A DNA stretch of 42,285 bases from Candidatus Propionivibrio aalborgensis (GTDB taxonomy: Bacteria; Pseudomonadota; Gammaproteobacteria; Burkholderiales; Rhodocyclaceae): contig NZ_FLQY01000124.1 in the NCBI RefSeq assembly GCF_900089945.1, positions 1 through 42,285 of the forward strand. Reading direction: 5' to 3'. The notes beneath the pieces are model-generated. The model was not told the DNA's origin. It saw nothing but the letters and a program-made list of their open reading frames with translations, and did no database searches. The first letter of the stretch is position 1, and every line of letters starts with the position of its first letter. The position numbers and the translations under genes were made by a program. Shown piece after piece: positions 1 through 8,487 of this stretch.

Positions 1-423
1 CTAGTCGTCGTCCCGACTGGGTTCGTTAAGCGACAGGCTGAGTTGATGACGGCGCGCCAGAAAGTCACGCAGTGCCATATCCAGGGTGGAATTGATCCCT
101 GAGCGCAGCTCTTCCTGAGCGTTGAGCAAGGTCGCTTCGATCAGGCTGGGTAACTCGATTGCCAATTGTCGTTCAAGGGTTCGTACCAGGTCGGCGGCGA
201 CAATCGCGAGCAAAGCTTCTTCGTCATAGGGTTCAGGTTGGGTTTCCGGAATGATGGCTTCAGCGGACACAACTTCGGTGAGCACGGGCAGGTCTTCGTC
301 GTCGCTGATCGGCGGCGGGGGAGCGCTGATGGGCTCTGTCTTGCCCGACACTGAGGCTACAAAGCTGCGCCGACGTCTCATCAGCGAGTCGGCGCGATCA
401 ACAACATCGGAATGCTCTGTCAT
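1..423 (-). CDS. Hypothetical protein downstream of holC
   Basis: This encodes a complete 140-residue acidic protein; its stop codon is the first three bases of the window. The ATG sits in a TGATG junction with the holC stop, so the two are translationally coupled and it is the last visible gene of a pepA-holC operon. The N-terminus is basic (RRRR near residue 17), followed by a proline- and acid-rich low-complexity stretch (about 30-70) and a helical C-terminal half (about 70-130) with charged heptad-like spacing. There are no membrane segments or catalytic motifs. I do not recognise a named family; position after holC suggests only co-expression with a replication subunit. Confidence 0.75.
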   Translation of the reverse strand: MTEHSDVVDRADSLMRRRRSFVASVSGKTEPISAPPPPISDDEDLPVLTEVVSAEAIIPETQPEPYDEEALLAIVAADLVRTLERQLAIELPSLIEATLLNAQEELRSGINSTLDMALRDFLARRHQLSLSLNEPSRDDD

Positions 424-848
424 CAGTGTTTTTCCGAAAGGTTGAAATACTTGATTTCGTATCCGCGATCCTTGTAGAACTTCACCCGATCGCGGCCTGC
501 AAGTCGCTCTGATTCATGTTGCCCGACGACTTCTATGACGCTGTTGAAGCGTGAAAAACCGGGCGGGATTTCGGAGGAAAGGTTGAACAGACGCTCGTTG
601 TGCAGCATCGACTCCAGGTCGTTGGTTATCAGCACGGGTGTTTCAGCAGCCAGCGGCGAGTCGCCGCGCACATGGGGAATGAATCCCGTTGGCGGATGCG
701 TCCACAACTGGCGATCAAGCATGCCGGCAACTTCGGCGTCCGGTGCGTAGACCAGCAGCGCCTTCCTCTGTAGGAATGCCTTGCCGATCAGCGCAACAAC
801 AGCGGCGATACGATCAGCCACATTGTGATAGAAAAAGACTTGGGTCAA
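423..848 (-). CDS. holC: DNA polymerase III chi subunit HolC
   Basis: HolC is the chi subunit of the DNA polymerase III clamp-loader complex and links the replisome to SSB. The 141-residue product starts MTQVFFYHNVADR, continues with an ALLVYAPDAEVAGMLDRQLW segment, and ends in a region containing RFNSVIEVVG, all typical of the family and of the right length. I chose a TTG start at 848 because it overlaps the pepA TGA stop (TTGA) and begins exactly where family similarity begins. The frame stays open 79 codons further upstream inside pepA, but that extension reads as out-of-frame pepA sequence. It is coupled to pepA upstream and to a hypothetical gene downstream. Confidence 0.9.
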   Translation of the reverse strand: MTQVFFYHNVADRIAAVVALIGKAFLQRKALLVYAPDAEVAGMLDRQLWTHPPTGFIPHVRGDSPLAAETPVLITNDLESMLHNERLFNLSSEIPPGFSRFNSVIEVVGQHESERLAGRDRVKFYKDRGYEIKYFNLSEKH

Positions 849-2365
849 CTGAGCTTCCCAGCACGTTTTAACAGGTAGTGTGCGAGCAAGGGTACCGGGC
901 GACCTGTGGCACCCTTGTCTGCGCCTGATTTCCAGGCGGTTCCGGCAATGTCGAGGTGCGCCCAGGAGAATTTCTTGGTGTAGCGCGAGAGGAAACAGGC
1001 GGCAGAAATGCTGCCTGCCGCCCGCCCGCCGATATTGGCCATGTCGGCGAACGGGCTCTTCAGGAGATCCTGATAGTCGTCCCACAGCGGCATTTGCCAG
1101 GCACGATCCTGTGCTTCGTCGCCAGCTTGAATGAGTTTGTGGGCGAGACTGTCGTCGTTGGCGAAAAGGCCCGTGGCGACGTGGCCGAGAGCGATTACGC
1201 AGGCGCCAGTGAGCGTGGCGACGTCAATCACCGCTTCCGGTTTGAAGCGCTCGGCGTAGGTCATCGCATCGCATAAGATCAGGCGCCCTTCGGCGTCGGT
1301 GTTGAGGATTTCGATTGTTTGTCCGGACATTGAGGTGACGATGTCTCCCGGCTTGCTGGCCGAACCACCGGGCATGTTTTCGCTGGTGGGAACGATAACC
1401 GTGAGGTTTATCGGCAGCTTCATTTGAGCGACTGCTTTGATCGTGCCGAGCACGCTGGCCGCGCCGCACATGTCGAACTTCATTTCGTCCATTTCCAGAC
1501 CGGGTTTGAGCGAAATGCCACCGGAGTCGAAGGTGATCCCTTTGCCGATCAGAACCAATGGCTTCTCGTCTGCGGCTTTCTTGCTGCCTTTCCCGGCTTT
1601 TGTGCCTTTGTACTGCAAGACGATCATTTTCGGAGGTTGGTGCGAGCCCTTGGCTACCGAGAGGAGTGCGTGCATGCCGAGGGTTTCCATGTCGGTGCGT
1701 TCAAGTATTTGGCAATCCAGGCCATGATCCTTGGCCATCTGCAGAGCCGTATCGGCCAGATGCGCAGGGGTGCACACGTTGCCGGGCAGGTTGCCAAGAT
1801 TCCGGGCAAGCGTGACGCCTTCGGCGACAGCCAGACCCTGAGCCAGGGCCTCGTTGGCCAGACTCAGTTCATCTTGCCGCTCAATGGTAAAGCTCACTTT
1901 TTGTAGCGGGCGGTTTTCCTCGTTCTTGTTGCTCTTAAACTGGTTAAAGCGATAGACGGTGTCCTGAGCGATGATCGCTGCCTGCCGGATGCGCCACGCT
2001 ACACTGCGTTTTCTGACCGGAATTTCCGTCAGAAAAACCGTGCCATCGGTGGCGCCTGTTTCGTGAAGTGCTTTGACCGCGCTACGAATTGCGTTGCAGA
2101 ATTCCTTCTCGTGAAATTCCTTTTCCTTGCCCAGCCCGACCAATAGGAGACGATCGCACGCGGTTGACGGCACATTGTGCAGAAGCAATGTTGATCCCGC
2201 TTTTCCGTTCATGTCGCCACGCTGGACGATGTCGGAAAGATGCTTGCGTGCCGCATCGTCGATCGAGACGGCGGAGCGTGTCAGTTTGCGTGGTTCGAAA
2301 ACGCCAACGACGACACATGCACAGTGTTGTTTCTCCGGGCTTCCCCTTTTTATGCTAAATTCCAA
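845..2365 (-). CDS. pepA: Leucyl aminopeptidase PepA (M17)
   Basis: PepA is a cytosolic dimetal aminopeptidase that removes N-terminal residues from peptides; in enterobacteria it also binds DNA at cer-type sites. The 506-residue length matches the family. The N-terminal macro-like domain spans roughly residues 1-170. The C-terminal catalytic domain holds GKGITFDSGGISLKP, FDMCGAASVLG and the signature NTDAEGRL near residue 354, which contribute the metal ligands and catalytic Lys/Arg. The gene is divergent from lptF across about 70 bp and overlaps the holC start by four bases; pepA-holC adjacency beside lptFG is common in proteobacteria. Confidence 0.97.
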   Translation of the reverse strand: MEFSIKRGSPEKQHCACVVVGVFEPRKLTRSAVSIDDAARKHLSDIVQRGDMNGKAGSTLLLHNVPSTACDRLLLVGLGKEKEFHEKEFCNAIRSAVKALHETGATDGTVFLTEIPVRKRSVAWRIRQAAIIAQDTVYRFNQFKSNKNEENRPLQKVSFTIERQDELSLANEALAQGLAVAEGVTLARNLGNLPGNVCTPAHLADTALQMAKDHGLDCQILERTDMETLGMHALLSVAKGSHQPPKMIVLQYKGTKAGKGSKKAADEKPLVLIGKGITFDSGGISLKPGLEMDEMKFDMCGAASVLGTIKAVAQMKLPINLTVIVPTSENMPGGSASKPGDIVTSMSGQTIEILNTDAEGRLILCDAMTYAERFKPEAVIDVATLTGACVIALGHVATGLFANDDSLAHKLIQAGDEAQDRAWQMPLWDDYQDLLKSPFADMANIGGRAAGSISAACFLSRYTKKFSWAHLDIAGTAWKSGADKGATGRPVPLLAHYLLKRAGKLS

Positions 2366-2438
2366 CGGCTACTCCTCGGTCGGTACAGATGCGTCCTAAA
2401 CGCCGATTATCACAGCAGTTTTTCGTTAAAGTCAAAAA

Positions 2439-3518
2439 ATGATCTTCCAGAATGCCACCCGGCGCGAGTTTACCCACGCGGCTGCCGGCGTTTTTGTGGC
2501 GCTCTTCGCCATTCTGCTGACGACGCAATTGATCAAGCTTCTGGGTGAAGCGGCGCAAGGCTCGATTGCACCTGAAGCCGTAGTTGCGCTGCTTGGTTTT
2601 TCTTCTCTGCACTACGTTTCAGCGTTGCTGTCTTTGTCAGCTTTCATTGCGATTTTGCTGGTGCTATCACGCAGTTATCGCGATTCCGAGATGGTGGTCT
2701 GGTTTTCTTCCGGACTGTCTCTGGCGGCGTGGATACGGCCCGTGTTAACCTTCACTTTGCCGCTGGTGTTGGCGATTGCCGGGTTGTCGCTTTTTGTTTC
2801 TCCCTGGGCGCTGTCCAAGAGTGCCGAATACCGCGGGAACCTTGATACGCGCAAGGACGCCGGGCAGGCTTCTCCAGGCGCATTCCAGGAATCCTCATCC
2901 GGGGATCGTGTGGTATTTGTCGAAGCGGTTGCCGATGATGAAAGTCAGGTAAAGAATGTTTTTGTGAGTTCGGTTCAGAACCAGCGCCAGGGAGTCACGA
3001 TGGCTGCTGCGGGGCATCAGGAAATTGCCGAGAACGGGGATCGGTTCCTGGTTCTGGAGAACGGACGACGTTATGAGTTTGTACCCGGGACACCCGAGTT
3101 TCGCATTCTGCAGTATGCGCGTTATGCCATACGTCTCGAAACCAAGGAGGCGCGTGGAATCGAGAAAACAACGAAGAATTCACCAACGCTGGAATTGATG
3201 AAGCAGGATCTACCTGCCCAACGGGCTGAGCTGCTATGGCGCTTTAGTGTTCCGCTATCGGCAATTATTCTGGCTCTGCTGGCGATCCCCCTTTCGTTCG
3301 TCAACCCGCGTGCAGGCCGTTCGGCAAATATGCTTTTGGCGTTGTTTACTTATCTCTTGTATAACAATTTGCTGACCATCAGTCAGGCGTGGGTCGCTAG
3401 TGGAAAGATCTCGTTCGCAGCGGGTATGCTGACCGTCCATCTGTTCATGATCTGCCTCCTGCCACTGCTGTTCTACCGCCGGATTGCGGTGCTGTCTTTT
3501 TCGCGGTTTTCCAGATGA
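2439..3518 (+). CDS. lptF: LPS export permease LptF
   Basis: LptF is one of the two inner-membrane permeases of the LptB2FG ABC transporter that extracts lipopolysaccharide and passes it to the LptC-LptA-LptD bridge. The 359-residue protein has the YjgP/YjgQ layout: an N-terminal helix bundle (about residues 15-115), a periplasmic beta-jellyroll (about 120-265) and three C-terminal helices (about 270-355) containing IPLSFVNPRAGRS. It starts from ATG at 2439. The end overlaps the lptG start by four bases, so the two are translationally coupled. Position next to divergent pepA is the standard arrangement. Confidence 0.96.
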   Translation: MIFQNATRREFTHAAAGVFVALFAILLTTQLIKLLGEAAQGSIAPEAVVALLGFSSLHYVSALLSLSAFIAILLVLSRSYRDSEMVVWFSSGLSLAAWIRPVLTFTLPLVLAIAGLSLFVSPWALSKSAEYRGNLDTRKDAGQASPGAFQESSSGDRVVFVEAVADDESQVKNVFVSSVQNQRQGVTMAAAGHQEIAENGDRFLVLENGRRYEFVPGTPEFRILQYARYAIRLETKEARGIEKTTKNSPTLELMKQDLPAQRAELLWRFSVPLSAIILALLAIPLSFVNPRAGRSANMLLALFTYLLYNNLLTISQAWVASGKISFAAGMLTVHLFMICLLPLLFYRRIAVLSFSRFSR

Positions 3519-4588
3519 GAATCTACCGTCGTTATCTGGCCCGAGAGGTGTCTGGCGCGATCTTGCTTGTGCTTGCTGGATTTCTCGCGTTATTCAGTTT
3601 TTTCGACATGATCACTGAAGTCAAGAATGTGGGCGAAGGCTCTTATCAGTTGCATCACGCCCTTGTGTTTGTAATGTTGAAAATGCCGGGGCGCATTTAT
3701 GAACTTATGCCGATTGCTGTCCTGATCGGGACGCTCTACGCTCTGTCGACTTTGGCCAGACATTCGGAAATTACCGTGTTGCGGGTGTCGGGAATGTCGA
3801 CCGGACGCTTGCTTTCAGGATTGTTTCAAGTGGCGGCATTTTTCGCTGCGATCACTTTTCTGATTGGTGAAGTTGTGGCGCCGCCTTCCGAGCGCGCTGC
3901 CCAGCAATTGCGTCTCAATCAGAAAGGGAGGGCAGTTGGCCAGGATTTGCGCAGTGGACTCTGGGTCAAGGATGAACGAAGTTTCATCAACGTGAAAGTC
4001 GTACTGCCGGACACGCGTTTGCGTGGTATCCGCATTTTTGTTTTTGACGATAGCGCCAAGCTGCGTTCGGTCACCGATGCGCAAGAGGGATCCTATATCC
4101 CGCCGGCCAGTTGGCGGCTCAGCGGCGTCGTTCGAACCGACTTGCGTGATGATCGGGCCGAGGTCACCCGATTGCCGGATCAGGAATGGCATTCAGCGCT
4201 CAATCCGGATATTCTCGCTGTGCTGATGGTTGCGCCCGAGCGAATGTCCCTGCTACATCTGTCAGCTTACGTAAGGCATCTCGCAGAGAATAGCCAGAAA
4301 ACAATGCGTTACGATATCGCGTTGTGGAAGAAGGTGATTTACCCTTTGGCTGCCCTAGTCATGGTCGCATTGGCGTTGCCTTTCGGCTATACCCATAATC
4401 GGGTTAGCGGGACCAGCCTGAAGATCTTTTCCGGGGTGATGATTGGGGTGTTTTTTTACATGTTGAATGGTCTCTTCTCGAACCTGGGCGCGATAAACAG
4501 TTGGTCGCCGGTCGTCAGCGCCATAGCGCCTTCAGCATTGTTCATGCTGGCAGCCGGTGGAATGATCTGGTGGGTTGAGCGACGCTGA
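3515..4588 (+). CDS. lptG: LPS export permease LptG
   Basis: LptG is the partner permease of LptF in the LptB2FG lipopolysaccharide extractor. The 357-residue protein opens with MRIYRRYLAREV, typical of LptG, and has N-terminal membrane helices (about residues 15-120), a periplasmic domain (about 125-260) and C-terminal helices with LALPFGYTHNR. The ATG lies inside the lptF stop region (ATGA overlap). No gene for the ATPase LptB is in the window, as expected since lptB usually sits elsewhere. About 85 bp follow before the convergent RDD gene. Confidence 0.96.
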   Translation: MRIYRRYLAREVSGAILLVLAGFLALFSFFDMITEVKNVGEGSYQLHHALVFVMLKMPGRIYELMPIAVLIGTLYALSTLARHSEITVLRVSGMSTGRLLSGLFQVAAFFAAITFLIGEVVAPPSERAAQQLRLNQKGRAVGQDLRSGLWVKDERSFINVKVVLPDTRLRGIRIFVFDDSAKLRSVTDAQEGSYIPPASWRLSGVVRTDLRDDRAEVTRLPDQEWHSALNPDILAVLMVAPERMSLLHLSAYVRHLAENSQKTMRYDIALWKKVIYPLAALVMVALALPFGYTHNRVSGTSLKIFSGVMIGVFFYMLNGLFSNLGAINSWSPVVSAIAPSALFMLAAGGMIWWVERR

Positions 4589-4674
4589 TTCCTGGCTGAT
4601 TGCCGGGAAAGCCTCATTGGCACAAAGATATTCACCTACGGCGCCGAGCGTGAGTCCGGTGGAAACTTTTCTGG

Positions 4675-5100
4675 TTATGCGGTGACGAGTTGGGTGCCGG
4701 CGATCCTGTCGTGCAGAAATTGCCTGTCGCGATCAAGCAGAGCCCAGATGATGCCGACTCCGGCAAGTCCCAGGCTTGGCCAGCAAAGTAGAAAGCGCAG
4801 CAGTGCTTGCGCCGGGCGGATTGGGAGTCCGTCATGCGACACCAACCGGATTCGCCAGGTTTTCATGGCCAGCGTTTGGCCGCCATTGCGCCAGAACCAG
4901 ATGAAATAGACGAGCAGGACAAGAAAGAGGTGCGTCCACAATAGCGTTGTTGTTGCCAGGCGATGCGCGAAAGCACCGATCAGCACATGGGGGAAGACAA
5001 ACGTTGTAAGGAGCACGCCGAACAGCAATAACGTTTCGTAGAGCATGGCCGCCAGACGGCGCAGAATTCCAGGGCGATCCGAGCGAATTGTTACAGGCAT
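4675..5100 (-). CDS. RDD family membrane protein
   Basis: This 141-residue protein matches the RDD family of small membrane proteins of mostly unknown function. It begins MPVTIRSDRPGILRRLAAMLYE, where the R-x-x-A-x-x-Y/D pattern marks the first helix. Hydrophobic helices lie near residues 20-45 and 55-75, and again after the FWRNGGQTLAMKTWRIRLV segment, with a last helix near 110-130. The ATG at 5100 sits in a TGATG junction with the DUF3106 stop; a TTG one codon earlier is also possible. It is the last gene of the sigma factor/DUF3619/DUF3106 operon, a grouping recurrent in betaproteobacteria. Confidence 0.88.
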   Translation of the reverse strand: MPVTIRSDRPGILRRLAAMLYETLLLFGVLLTTFVFPHVLIGAFAHRLATTTLLWTHLFLVLLVYFIWFWRNGGQTLAMKTWRIRLVSHDGLPIRPAQALLRFLLCWPSLGLAGVGIIWALLDRDRQFLHDRIAGTQLVTA

Positions 5101-5729
5101 CAAGGTTTCGTTGCTGTTCCGGTGGTTGGCGGTACTGCGACCGGCGGTGCTGCTGACGATCCGGAGGCTTGCGGACTGATGGGCGGCGTGCGCAAGTTGG
5201 GGGCAATGTTCGGGCTTTCAACCTTGCTTGCCACAGGAGGCAGCGGTGAAGGTGGAGTTGGTTGGCCTGGTGGTTGGCCTGGTTTTGAAATGGAATCGCG
5301 TTCTGCTTGCCGCTTCAGCTTCTCCTTTATGTCATCCGGGAGGTTGGAATACTCCTGCCACTTCAGCTTGAGCTCCTGCTTTTTTTCTGCCGGGAGCTGA
5401 TTGGCGGTTTTGAAGTTCTCCCGGGCGAGCTGCCGCTGTTCCGGTGTCAGTTTTCCCCATGCCTGCATCTGCCCCTGAATGCGGCGCTGCTCTTCCGGCG
5501 TCATGGTAGGAAACCGAGTGGCAATACCCAGCCATTTCTTTTGGCGGAAGAACGGCAACGAATCCCAGTCGCTGCTCAGTGGCGCAAGAATAATTTTCTG
5601 CTGTACCGTCAATTCGCTCCATATCGGTTGAGGTGGAGTTGCAACAAGCGACGGGCTGGACGTTTCCGCCCAGCCCGAGGTCGCAAGAAGAAAACTGAGA
5701 ATTATTCCAATGCGCCGCGTTTTAACCAT
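5100..5729 (-). CDS. DUF3106 exported protein
   Basis: This 209-residue protein has an N-terminal signal peptide (about residues 1-21, ending SGWAE). It then has a helical, Q/E/K-rich DUF3106 core (about 35-145) with repeated short motifs of the type W..LP..k.....r...m.peeq.r...qm..W..L.peqr, and a proline-rich low-complexity tail (about 150-209). The core resembles heat-shock/Zn-stress-type periplasmic helical repeats, but its function is unknown. It overlaps the end of the DUF3619 gene by 28 bases, which implies tight coupling. The context (sigma factor, single-pass DUF3619 protein, exported DUF3106) suggests an envelope-sensing module; that is inference. Confidence 0.85.
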   Translation of the reverse strand: MVKTRRIGIILSFLLATSGWAETSSPSLVATPPQPIWSELTVQQKIILAPLSSDWDSLPFFRQKKWLGIATRFPTMTPEEQRRIQGQMQAWGKLTPEQRQLARENFKTANQLPAEKKQELKLKWQEYSNLPDDIKEKLKRQAERDSISKPGQPPGQPTPPSPLPPVASKVESPNIAPNLRTPPISPQASGSSAAPPVAVPPTTGTATKP

Positions 5730-6079
5730 GCATTGAAGCCTTTATCGGTGAATGCGCTGATCGGCAGGTCATCGGCAAGCAAGGCGCTATCAATGTCGCC
5801 AAGCTCTGTGACGCGTTGATCGGCCACCCAGAAAGCCGCAAAGGCGAGGCAAAGCAGCAGAATGAACGCGGCGAACACTTGCTTGATACGCAGGCTGTCA
5901 TAGTAATGCTGGGCGAAATGGCCAGCGGTAGCAAGAACCGACTGCCTCGCAACCTGTCTTTGACAAGCCAAGGCGCTCTGCCTGGATTCAGCAAGACGCG
6001 CCGCCGTTTCCGGGCGTAGGTCGTGCAATCCGCGATTAAGATGCTGCCTGACCTTGTAGGCGAAATGCAGTTCGTTCAT
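5702..6079 (-). CDS. DUF3619 single-pass membrane protein, possible anti-sigma partner
   Basis: The product is 125 residues. Its cytoplasmic N-terminal part (about 1-65) starts MNELHFAYKVRQHLNRGL and includes LRPETAARLAESRQ. One transmembrane helix follows (about 70-90, AAFILLLCLAFAAFWVA), then a short acidic periplasmic part with the DUF3619-type segment LPISAFTDKGFNAWLK. The ATG at 6079 overlaps the sigma-factor TGA (ATGA), so I prefer it to an upstream start at 6163 inside the sigma gene. Coupling directly to a sigma-factor gene and the one-helix topology are what anti-sigma factors look like, but no anti-sigma domain signature is visible. Confidence 0.85.
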   Translation of the reverse strand: MNELHFAYKVRQHLNRGLHDLRPETAARLAESRQSALACQRQVARQSVLATAGHFAQHYYDSLRIKQVFAAFILLLCLAFAAFWVADQRVTELGDIDSALLADDLPISAFTDKGFNAWLKRGALE

Positions 6080-6639
6080 AGAGTAATTCCTTTTGCTTTC
6101 AAAGCAGTAGCCAGCGTGTGCGTGGCACGCGAGCAGTGTGTTTTCACACTCCCTTCCGAGCAACCCATCGCGGAAGCCGTCTCCGCAACGTCCATGTCCT
6201 CCCAGTAACGCATGAGGAAGGCTTCCCGTTGACGCGTGGGCAGCTGTTGTATCTCTTTCTCAATGATCACAAGGACTTGTGATTGCTGCAACTGTCCGTC
6301 CGGAGTGTTCGGCGTGTACGACCCCGATTCGACGGCAATGGTTTCCAGCGGGTCGTAATCTTCAGCATCATTTGGTGTCAGCGCTGAAAGCAAAGTGGTC
6401 CACAGTGAGCGGACTTTACTGCGCCGGTAGTAGTCGCGAATCGTGTTTTGCATGATGCGCTGAAAAAGCATTGGCAGTTCTTCGGCCGGCCGGTCGCCAT
6501 ACTTCTCGGCGAGCTTCATCATCGAGTCTTGCACGATATCGAGTGCCGACTCTTCGTTACGCACGGCAAACATCGCCTGCTTGAATGCACGACGTTCTGA
6601 AGCGGCAAGAAAATCTGACAGTTCGCGTTGGCTGGCCAG
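6076..6639 (-). CDS. RNA polymerase ECF-type sigma factor
   Basis: This is a sigma-70 family regulator of about 187 residues. Region 2 is at about residues 20-90 (DIVQDSMMKLAEKYGDRP, then LFQRIMQNTIRDYYRR). An acidic linker follows, and region 4 lies at about 125-180 (LPTRQREAFLMRYWEDMDV...CSEGSVKTHCSRA helix-turn-helix). The first ATG in frame (6573) would cut off the start of region 2. Family-like sequence (ASQRELSDFLAASERRAFKQA) continues upstream to a CTG codon at 6639, which has AAGGA eight bases before it, so I place the start there. The gene leads a minus-strand operon with DUF3619, DUF3106 and RDD genes and diverges from ilvB. Confidence 0.85.
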   Translation of the reverse strand: MASQRELSDFLAASERRAFKQAMFAVRNEESALDIVQDSMMKLAEKYGDRPAEELPMLFQRIMQNTIRDYYRRSKVRSLWTTLLSALTPNDAEDYDPLETIAVESGSYTPNTPDGQLQQSQVLVIIEKEIQQLPTRQREAFLMRYWEDMDVAETASAMGCSEGSVKTHCSRATHTLATALKAKGITL

Positions 6640-6706
6640 AACTGAAATCCTTGTTGTTTTCGAGTGGGATGCAATCCCTTGAATATCGGGCGCCTAGGTG
6701 GAAGCC

Positions 6707-6733
6707 TTGACCAATTATGATCCAGGCTATAAC
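6707..6733 (+). promoter_or_regulatory. Candidate sigma-70 promoter for ilvBHC
   Basis: TTGACC (6707-6712) and TATAAC (6728-6733) are separated by 15 bases, slightly short of ideal, about 40 bases before the ilvB start. This is the only reasonable promoter pair seen in the divergent gap between the sigma factor and ilvB. No peptide leader or T-box is evident. Confidence 0.35.
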
Positions 6734-6771
6734 GTTACGGGTTTTCGACCATTTGGCCGAATAAGGCGAGG

Positions 6772-8475
6772 GTGTTTAACATGATAACCGGTGCTGAGAT
6801 TGTAATCAGGTGCCTACAGGAAGAAAAGGTCGAATATGTTTTCGGCTATCCTGGTGGTGCGGTCCTTCACATTTATGACGAATTGTTCAAGCAGGACAAA
6901 GTCAAGCATGTTCTGGTCCGCCACGAACAGGCGGCGGTGCATGCCGCGGACGGACTGGCGCGCTCGACGCATAAGGTTGGCGTTGCTTTAGTAACCTCGG
7001 GCCCGGGTGCGACCAACGCGGTAACGGGTATCGTCACGGCTTATATGGATTCGATCCCGCTGGTCATCATCTCCGGGCAGGTACCGACGCACTATATCGG
7101 TCAGGATGCTTTTCAGGAATGCGACACTGTCGGGATCACCCGTCCCTGCGTGAAACACAACTTCCTGGTCAAGGATGTGAACGATATCGCCATAACGATG
7201 AAAAAGGCCTTTTACATCGCCAACACTGGCCGGCCCGGTCCGGTCGTGGTTGATATTCCAAAGGACATTACCGCGGCAAAATGCAAGTTCGACTACCCTA
7301 AAGACATCCAGATGCGCTCGTATACTCCGGTTGTCAAAGGCCATCTGGGTCAGATCAAGAAGGCGGTAAAGCTTTTACTCGGTGCTAAGCGGCCGATGAT
7401 TTACACGGGTGGAGGCGTGATTCTCTCCAATGCAGCTCCACAATTGACCGAGCTAACCCGCCGCCTCGGCTTTCCGATTACCAACACCTTGATGGGGCTG
7501 GGCGCCTATCCGGCGACCGATCCGCAGTTTCTTGGCATGCCCGGCATGCATGGCACGTTCGAGGCCAACATGGCGATGCAGAACTGCGACGTACTGCTGG
7601 CCATCGGCGCGCGCTTTGATGACCGGGTGATCGGCAATCCGGAAAACTTTGCCTTGCAGCCGCACAAAATCATTCATGTCGATATCGACCCTTCATCGAT
7701 ATCGAAGCGCGTTCGCGTTGATGTGCCGATTGTCGGCAACGTTCCGGATGTCCTTGAGGACATGCTCAAACTGATCGAGGCCGAATCGGGCAAGACCGAG
7801 ATTGCCGACTGGTGGAAGGAAATTGAAGGCTGGCGTTCAAGGCTGTGCATGAAGTACACGATGAAAGACGTCATCATGCCGCAGTACGTCATCGAGAAGC
7901 TCTATGAGATTACCGGTGGAAACGCGATCGTCACTTCGGATGTCGGCCAGCATCAGATGTGGGCGGCGCAGTATTACAAGTTTGACAAGCCGCGTCGCTG
8001 GCTGAACTCGGGCGGTCTGGGAACGATGGGTGTCGGCTTGCCTTACGCCATGGGCGCGGCCCTGGCAAACCCTGAGATGCAGGTTGCTTGCGTCACCGGC
8101 GAAGGCTCGATACAGATGTGCATTCAGGAGCTATCGACGGCCAAGCAATTCCGTCTGCCAATCAAGATCATTAACCTCAATAACCGTTACCTCGGCATGG
8201 TTCGCCAGTGGCAGGAGATGTTCTACGGCAGTCGCTATTCCGAGTCGTACATGGATTCGCTCCCAGATTTCGTAAAACTTGCCGAAGCTTACGGCCACGT
8301 TGGCATCCGCGTCGAGCGCCCGGAGGACGTTGAGGGCGCGCTTAAAAAAGCGTTCATCGACCACAAGGACGATCTGGTTTTTCTCGACATCCTCACTGAC
8401 CGGGAAGCAAATGTCTTCCCGATGGTGGCGGCGGGCAAAGGCCTGTCCGAGATGATTCTGGCCGAAGATCTGTAA
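6772..8475 (+). CDS. ilvB: Acetolactate synthase large subunit
   Basis: This enzyme condenses two pyruvates to 2-acetolactate (or pyruvate with 2-oxobutyrate), the first committed step of valine/leucine/isoleucine synthesis, using TPP, Mg and FAD. The 567 residues show the TPP N-domain with FGYPGGAVLHIYDEL and the catalytic-Glu motif VRHEQAAVHAADG. A central FAD/transhydrogenase-like domain and the C-terminal TPP-binding motif GEGSIQMCIQELSTA near residue 443 follow. The usual GDG is GEG here, which I recall as normal for betaproteobacterial IlvI-type enzymes. A GTG start at 6772 has AAGG five bases upstream; ATG at 6781 is the alternative. It is followed after 12 bp by the regulatory subunit gene. 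Confidence 0.97.
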   Translation: MFNMITGAEIVIRCLQEEKVEYVFGYPGGAVLHIYDELFKQDKVKHVLVRHEQAAVHAADGLARSTHKVGVALVTSGPGATNAVTGIVTAYMDSIPLVIISGQVPTHYIGQDAFQECDTVGITRPCVKHNFLVKDVNDIAITMKKAFYIANTGRPGPVVVDIPKDITAAKCKFDYPKDIQMRSYTPVVKGHLGQIKKAVKLLLGAKRPMIYTGGGVILSNAAPQLTELTRRLGFPITNTLMGLGAYPATDPQFLGMPGMHGTFEANMAMQNCDVLLAIGARFDDRVIGNPENFALQPHKIIHVDIDPSSISKRVRVDVPIVGNVPDVLEDMLKLIEAESGKTEIADWWKEIEGWRSRLCMKYTMKDVIMPQYVIEKLYEITGGNAIVTSDVGQHQMWAAQYYKFDKPRRWLNSGGLGTMGVGLPYAMGAALANPEMQVACVTGEGSIQMCIQELSTAKQFRLPIKIINLNNRYLGMVRQWQEMFYGSRYSESYMDSLPDFVKLAEAYGHVGIRVERPEDVEGALKKAFIDHKDDLVFLDILTDREANVFPMVAAGKGLSEMILAEDL

Positions 8476-8487
8476 GGGAACGACAAC

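Noticed and set aside
423-1085. Longer version of HolC with 79 extra N-terminal residues
   Set aside because: The extra part is out-of-frame pepA sequence; family similarity begins at the TTG at 848.
8101-8125. GEG instead of GDG in the TPP motif of acetolactate synthase as a possible inactivating change
   Set aside because: I recall GEGSIQM as the common form in betaproteobacterial enzymes, and the rest of the protein is intact.
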